Shown one piece after another: positions 7,459-9,810 of a DNA stretch of 9,810 nt. Under the pieces are notes generated by a model. It saw only the letters and a list, made by a program, of their open reading frames with translations, had not been told where the DNA came from and searched no databases. Each line of letters starts with the position of its first letter. Within the stretch, counting starts at the first letter, position 1. Position numbers and translations under genes: made by a program. The stretch is from Synechococcaceae bacterium WB4_1_0192. Lineage in GTDB: Bacteria; Cyanobacteriota; Cyanobacteriia; PCC-6307; Cyanobiaceae. Location of the stretch: contig RFPK01000051.1 of the NCBI GenBank assembly GCA_009926195.1, positions 1 through 9,810 of the forward strand, in the 5' to 3' direction.

Positions 7459-7734
7459 TCAGTCCTCCCAGTCTTCCTCGCTGGCCTCATCAGCGGCGTT
7501 GTAATCCTCCTTCTCGCCCATCAGCGCGGACAGCTCCTCCTCCTCAACGGTGCTGACATCGGCTGCCGCGGTTTCCTCGTCGGCCACCAGCCGGCCGCTG
7601 GTCTCCAGCCAGCTCAGCAGATCCGGCTCCTCACGCAGGGGCAGGACCGGGGCGGGCTCGCTGCGGCCGTAGCGGGTCAGCGAGGGGTTGATGCCATCCA
7701 GCTGCGTGAGGCTGGTGCTGAGATTGCTGCTCAT
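7459..7734 (-). CDS. DUF3134 family acidic protein
   Basis: A 91-residue protein from ATG. It has a central cyanobacterial-type motif, RYGRSEPAPVLPLREEPDLL then SWLETSGRLV (21-50), which I recognise as DUF3134. A very acidic tail follows, rich in Glu and Asp (EEEELSALMGEKEDYNAADEA, ending EEDWED). It looks soluble and partly disordered; no function is established. The frame stays open upstream to 8178, but that extension is low-complexity Gln/Arg sequence opposite another gene, so the ATG at 7732-7734 is used. It immediately precedes mraY and is probably the first gene of that operon, which suggests, but does not prove, a link to envelope synthesis. Confidence 0.8.
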   Translation of the reverse strand: MSSNLSTSLTQLDGINPSLTRYGRSEPAPVLPLREEPDLLSWLETSGRLVADEETAAADVSTVEEEELSALMGEKEDYNAADEASEEDWED

Positions 7735-7776
7735 CTGGCTGGGGGGTGGCTGGAAGGGAGAACGGCGTCTCGGAGG

Positions 7777-8181
7777 ATGTCCGTCGCAGAAGGCCGTTGG
7801 GTGGATCCACCGGAGGAGGCCCTCAGGGCTTCCGCTGCGTTCGTGCTTCCAGAGGATCAGGCGATCGATCATCCTAGCCGAAACGCCTTCCTCCCCCTGA
7901 CCCCGCTGTCCCCGTCGCTCTTGAAGTGGCTCCAGCTGCTGCTCTGCTGGGCTCTGGCGCTGGGTCTCAGCGCCCTGCTGGTCTGGTCCGGCCGCCACTG
8001 GCCCGTGCCCCTGCTCCACCAGGCCTGGGCTCAGCGCCAGCCGGCGGTGCCCGTGGCGCTGGCCCTGGTCCTGGTTCTGCTGCCGCCGTTGTTGATGGCG
8101 ATGCTGCTGCTGGTCCGCTGGCCGGGGGTCTCCACCCCGACAGGGGAGAATCGTTCGACTGAGCGTATGGAGACGCATTGA
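7777..8181 (+). CDS. Two-helix membrane protein overlapping argG, unassigned
   Basis: From the ATG at 7777 this gives 134 residues: a polar N-terminal stretch (1-47), then helix 1 (about 49-71, LLKWLQLLLCWALALGLSAL), a short loop with WSGRHWPVPLLHQAWAQRQ, helix 2 (about 91-113) and a polar tail. I do not recognise the family. The start is uncertain: GGAGG touches the ATG directly, so spacing is wrong for a ribosome site, and the first 47 residues look less protein-like. A TTG at 7921 would give 86 residues starting MKWLQLLL and fits a small membrane protein better. Its TGA (8179-8181) overlaps the argG ATG by one base, which implies coupled translation with argG. The ATG at 7777 is divergent from DUF3134 (42 bases between). 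Confidence 0.6.
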   Translation: MSVAEGRWVDPPEEALRASAAFVLPEDQAIDHPSRNAFLPLTPLSPSLLKWLQLLLCWALALGLSALLVWSGRHWPVPLLHQAWAQRQPAVPVALALVLVLLPPLLMAMLLLVRWPGVSTPTGENRSTERMETH

Positions 8182-9380
8182 TGGGTCGAGCCAAGAAGGC
8201 GGTGCTGGCGTATTCCGGCGGGGTGGACACCAGCGTCTGCATCCCCTACCTGAAGAACGAGTGGGGCGTCGAGGAGGTGATCACCTTCGCGGCCGATCTG
8301 GGCCAGGGCGATGAGCTGGAGCCGATCCGCCAGAAGGCGCTCGATTCCGGCGCCAGCCAGTCGATCGTGGGCGATCTGATCGAGCCGTTCATCACCGAAT
8401 TCGCCTTCCCGGCGATCCGCGCCAACGCCCTCTACGAAGGCCGCTATCCCCTCTCCACCGCCCTGGCCCGGCCTCTGATCGCCCGCCGGCTGGTGGAGAT
8501 CGCCCGCGAGGTGGGTGCCGATGCGGTGGCGCACGGCTGCACTGGCAAGGGCAACGATCAAGTGCGCTTCGATGTGGCGATCGGCGCCCTGGCCCCCGAT
8601 CTGAAGGTGCTCACCCCGGCGCGCGAGTGGGGCATGAGTCGTGAGGAAACCATTGCCTACGGCGAGCGCTGCGGCATCCCCTCGCCCGTGAGCAAGAAGT
8701 CGCCCTATTCGATCGACCTCAACCTGCTGGGCCGCTCGATCGAGGCCGGTCCGCTCGAGGATCCCAACGTGGAACCTCCCGAGGAGATCTACGCCCTCAC
8801 CGTGAGCGTGGATGCGGCACCGGATCAGGCCCAGGTGGTGGAGATCGGTTTCGAGAACGGCAACCCGGTGAGCATCGATGGCGTGCGCCTCGATCCGGTC
8901 AGCCTGATCCGCCGCGCCAACACCCTGGCCGGCAGCCACGGCTTCGGTCGTCTCGACATGATCGAGAACCGGGTGGTGGGCATCAAGAGCCGCGAGATCT
9001 ACGAAACCCCCGGTCTGCTGCTGCTGATCAAGGCCCACCAGGAGCTGGAGAGCCTCACCCTGGCGGCCGACGTGCTGCGCAGCAAGCGTCAGCTGGAGCA
9101 GCAGTGGGCTGATCAGGTGTATCAGGGCCTCTGGTACGGCCCGCTCAAGGATGCCCTCGATGGCTTCATCGAGCGCACCCAGCGCACGGTGAACGGCACC
9201 GTCAAGGTGAAGCTGCACAAGGGCAATGCCACCGTGGTGGGCCGCAGCAGCGCCAACAGCCTCTACGTGCCCGATATGGCCACCTATGACGCTGGCGATC
9301 GCTTTGATCACCGCGCCGCTGAGGGCTTCATCTACGTGTGGGGTCTGCCCACCCGCCTCTGGGCCGCCAGCCAGCGCTGA
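8181..9380 (+). CDS. argG: Argininosuccinate synthase
   Basis: A complete 399-residue cytoplasmic enzyme of usual length. It joins citrulline and aspartate using ATP to form argininosuccinate, the penultimate step of arginine synthesis. Visible features are the ATP pyrophosphatase loop AYSGGVDTSVC (10-20), the substrate motifs ALYEGRYPLSTALARPLIA (83-101) and HGCTGKGNDQVRFD (118-131), EWGMSREETIAYGE (149-162), KKSPYSIDLNLLGRSIEAG (172-190), and a tetramerisation-type C-terminal helix region. The ATG at 8181 is preferred over the TTG one codon earlier because MGRAKKAVLAYSGG fits the family. It overlaps the stop of the upstream membrane protein as TGATG. A GAGAAT at 8146-8151 inside the upstream gene could be a -10 element giving argG its own transcript; this is inference. 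The last 49 bases overlap the convergent gene. Confidence 0.98.
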   Translation: MGRAKKAVLAYSGGVDTSVCIPYLKNEWGVEEVITFAADLGQGDELEPIRQKALDSGASQSIVGDLIEPFITEFAFPAIRANALYEGRYPLSTALARPLIARRLVEIAREVGADAVAHGCTGKGNDQVRFDVAIGALAPDLKVLTPAREWGMSREETIAYGERCGIPSPVSKKSPYSIDLNLLGRSIEAGPLEDPNVEPPEEIYALTVSVDAAPDQAQVVEIGFENGNPVSIDGVRLDPVSLIRRANTLAGSHGFGRLDMIENRVVGIKSREIYETPGLLLLIKAHQELESLTLAADVLRSKRQLEQQWADQVYQGLWYGPLKDALDGFIERTQRTVNGTVKVKLHKGNATVVGRSSANSLYVPDMATYDAGDRFDHRAAEGFIYVWGLPTRLWAASQR

Positions 9381-9736
9381 GCCGATCCGGGTAACCACTG
9401 GCGCGGCGGCGGCAGTTGCCGCAGCCGCGCCAGCGGATTGGCCCTGGCGCTGCTCAGTTGACGCAGTTGCTGCTGCAGCTGCTGGTTGTCGCCGATCAAG
9501 CGCTCCTGCTGTTCGCGCAGCGGCTGCAGCCGCTGCTGATACTTGCGCTCGAAGATGTCGGGCAGTTCGCGCAGCAGCTGCTCCATCTCCGCCAGGCGCA
9601 GCTGAGCATCCCGGAGTTGTTGCTGGGTGAGGGCCAGGCGCAGGGCATCGGCACTCGCCGATGGATCCCTGCTGGTGGGTTCTGCGCAGGTCGGATCCGT
9701 GCAGGTCGTGACTGGCCCGATGCTGGAATCGATCAC
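9332..9736 (-). CDS. Glutamine-rich coiled-coil hypothetical protein
   Basis: A 134-residue protein from GTG. The first 30 residues are low-complexity (Thr/Ser/Asp/Pro, with two Cys). A long helix follows, about 33-105, with heptad-like Leu spacing and many Gln/Glu/Arg: LRDAQLRLAEMEQLLRELPD, IFERKYQQRLQPLREQQERL, DNQQLQQQLRQL. This predicts a coiled coil. The basic, Pro-containing tail ends VGRPHT. I do not recognise a named family; the ELPDIFERKYQQRLQPL portion has the look of a conserved cyanobacterial protein. The 3' end runs 49 bases into argG on the opposite strand, so the tail may be longer than in relatives. An internal ATG (codon of M in AEMEQL) is an alternative start. Unusually, a strong minus-strand terminator ends only about 20 bases upstream of the GTG. 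Confidence 0.65.
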   Translation of the reverse strand: MIDSSIGPVTTCTDPTCAEPTSRDPSASADALRLALTQQQLRDAQLRLAEMEQLLRELPDIFERKYQQRLQPLREQQERLIGDNQQLQQQLRQLSSARANPLARLRQLPPPRQWLPGSAQRWLAAQRRVGRPHT

Positions 9737-9754
9737 AAGCCGTTGCTATATGAC

Positions 9755-9793
9755 AAAACCCCGCAAGAACCTACTGAAAGGCTCCTGCGGGGT
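9755..9793 (-). terminator. Intrinsic terminator of a minus-strand gene beyond the window
   Basis: The arms are 9758-9772 and 9779-9793 with a six-base loop. Read on the minus strand, the stem has 13 Watson-Crick pairs and two G-U wobbles (the wobbles become A-C mismatches on the plus strand). On the minus strand it is followed at once by TTTTGT. No T-run follows on the plus side. Both facts show it works on minus-strand transcripts, so a gene on that strand should end just right of 9810. Confidence 0.85.
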
Positions 9794-9810
9794 CAATTGG
9801 GGCGGATCCG

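Noticed and set aside
6436..7776. Plus-strand extension of the frame that ends at 8181, reaching back across mraY
   Set aside because: This stretch is Gln/His/Gly-rich and opposite mraY and DUF3134; only the part after about 7777 looks like protein.
8031..9398. 455-residue minus-strand frame opposite argG
   Set aside because: ArgG is unmistakable on the plus strand; the reverse frame has no domain and runs past both argG ends only because stops are rare at this GC content.

Overview
The window is a GC-rich, densely packed housekeeping stretch. It most likely comes from a picocyanobacterium of the Synechococcus/Cyanobium group. The evidence is a Ycf23/DUF561 gene, a DUF3134 gene, picocyanobacterial-type small proteins, very high G/C at third codon positions, and at least four copies of the cyanobacterial HIP1 octamer GCGATCGC (1560, 3466, 5731, 9295). 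I see no rRNA, tRNA, CRISPR array, insertion sequence, integrase or defence cassette.

Layout. Bases 1 to about 200-220 do not fit the rest: on the minus strand they encode an internal piece of a class A penicillin-binding protein (PBP1A) of alphaproteobacterial type, which runs straight into the 5' end of ycf23. This is most simply an assembly chimera at a contig edge. A plus-strand block follows: ycf23 (5' end probably replaced), a four-helix 'phage holin family' membrane protein, and uvrB. Convergent to it is a minus-strand pair, purT followed by a LytR-CpsA-Psr (LCP) gene. The LCP gene is broken near 3700 by a frameshift, apparently with about 30 codons missing. A 56-residue one-helix membrane protein is divergent from purT. 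Next is a compact minus-strand group, DUF3134 - mraY - 80-residue hypothetical protein. Divergent from it is a plus-strand pair, a two-helix membrane protein overlapping argG by one base (TGATG). Last is a minus-strand coiled-coil protein whose 3' end overlaps argG. Just upstream of its start is a strong minus-strand intrinsic terminator that must end a gene beyond the window.

Function. The genes serve basic metabolism and the envelope: DNA excision repair (UvrB), purine synthesis from formate (PurT), arginine synthesis (ArgG), the first membrane step of peptidoglycan synthesis (MraY), and attachment of glycopolymers to the wall (LCP, here damaged). I found no convincing new multi-gene system. 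The points that most deserve a second look are the chimeric left end, the LCP lesion, the terminator placed directly before a gene start, and several unassigned small proteins.
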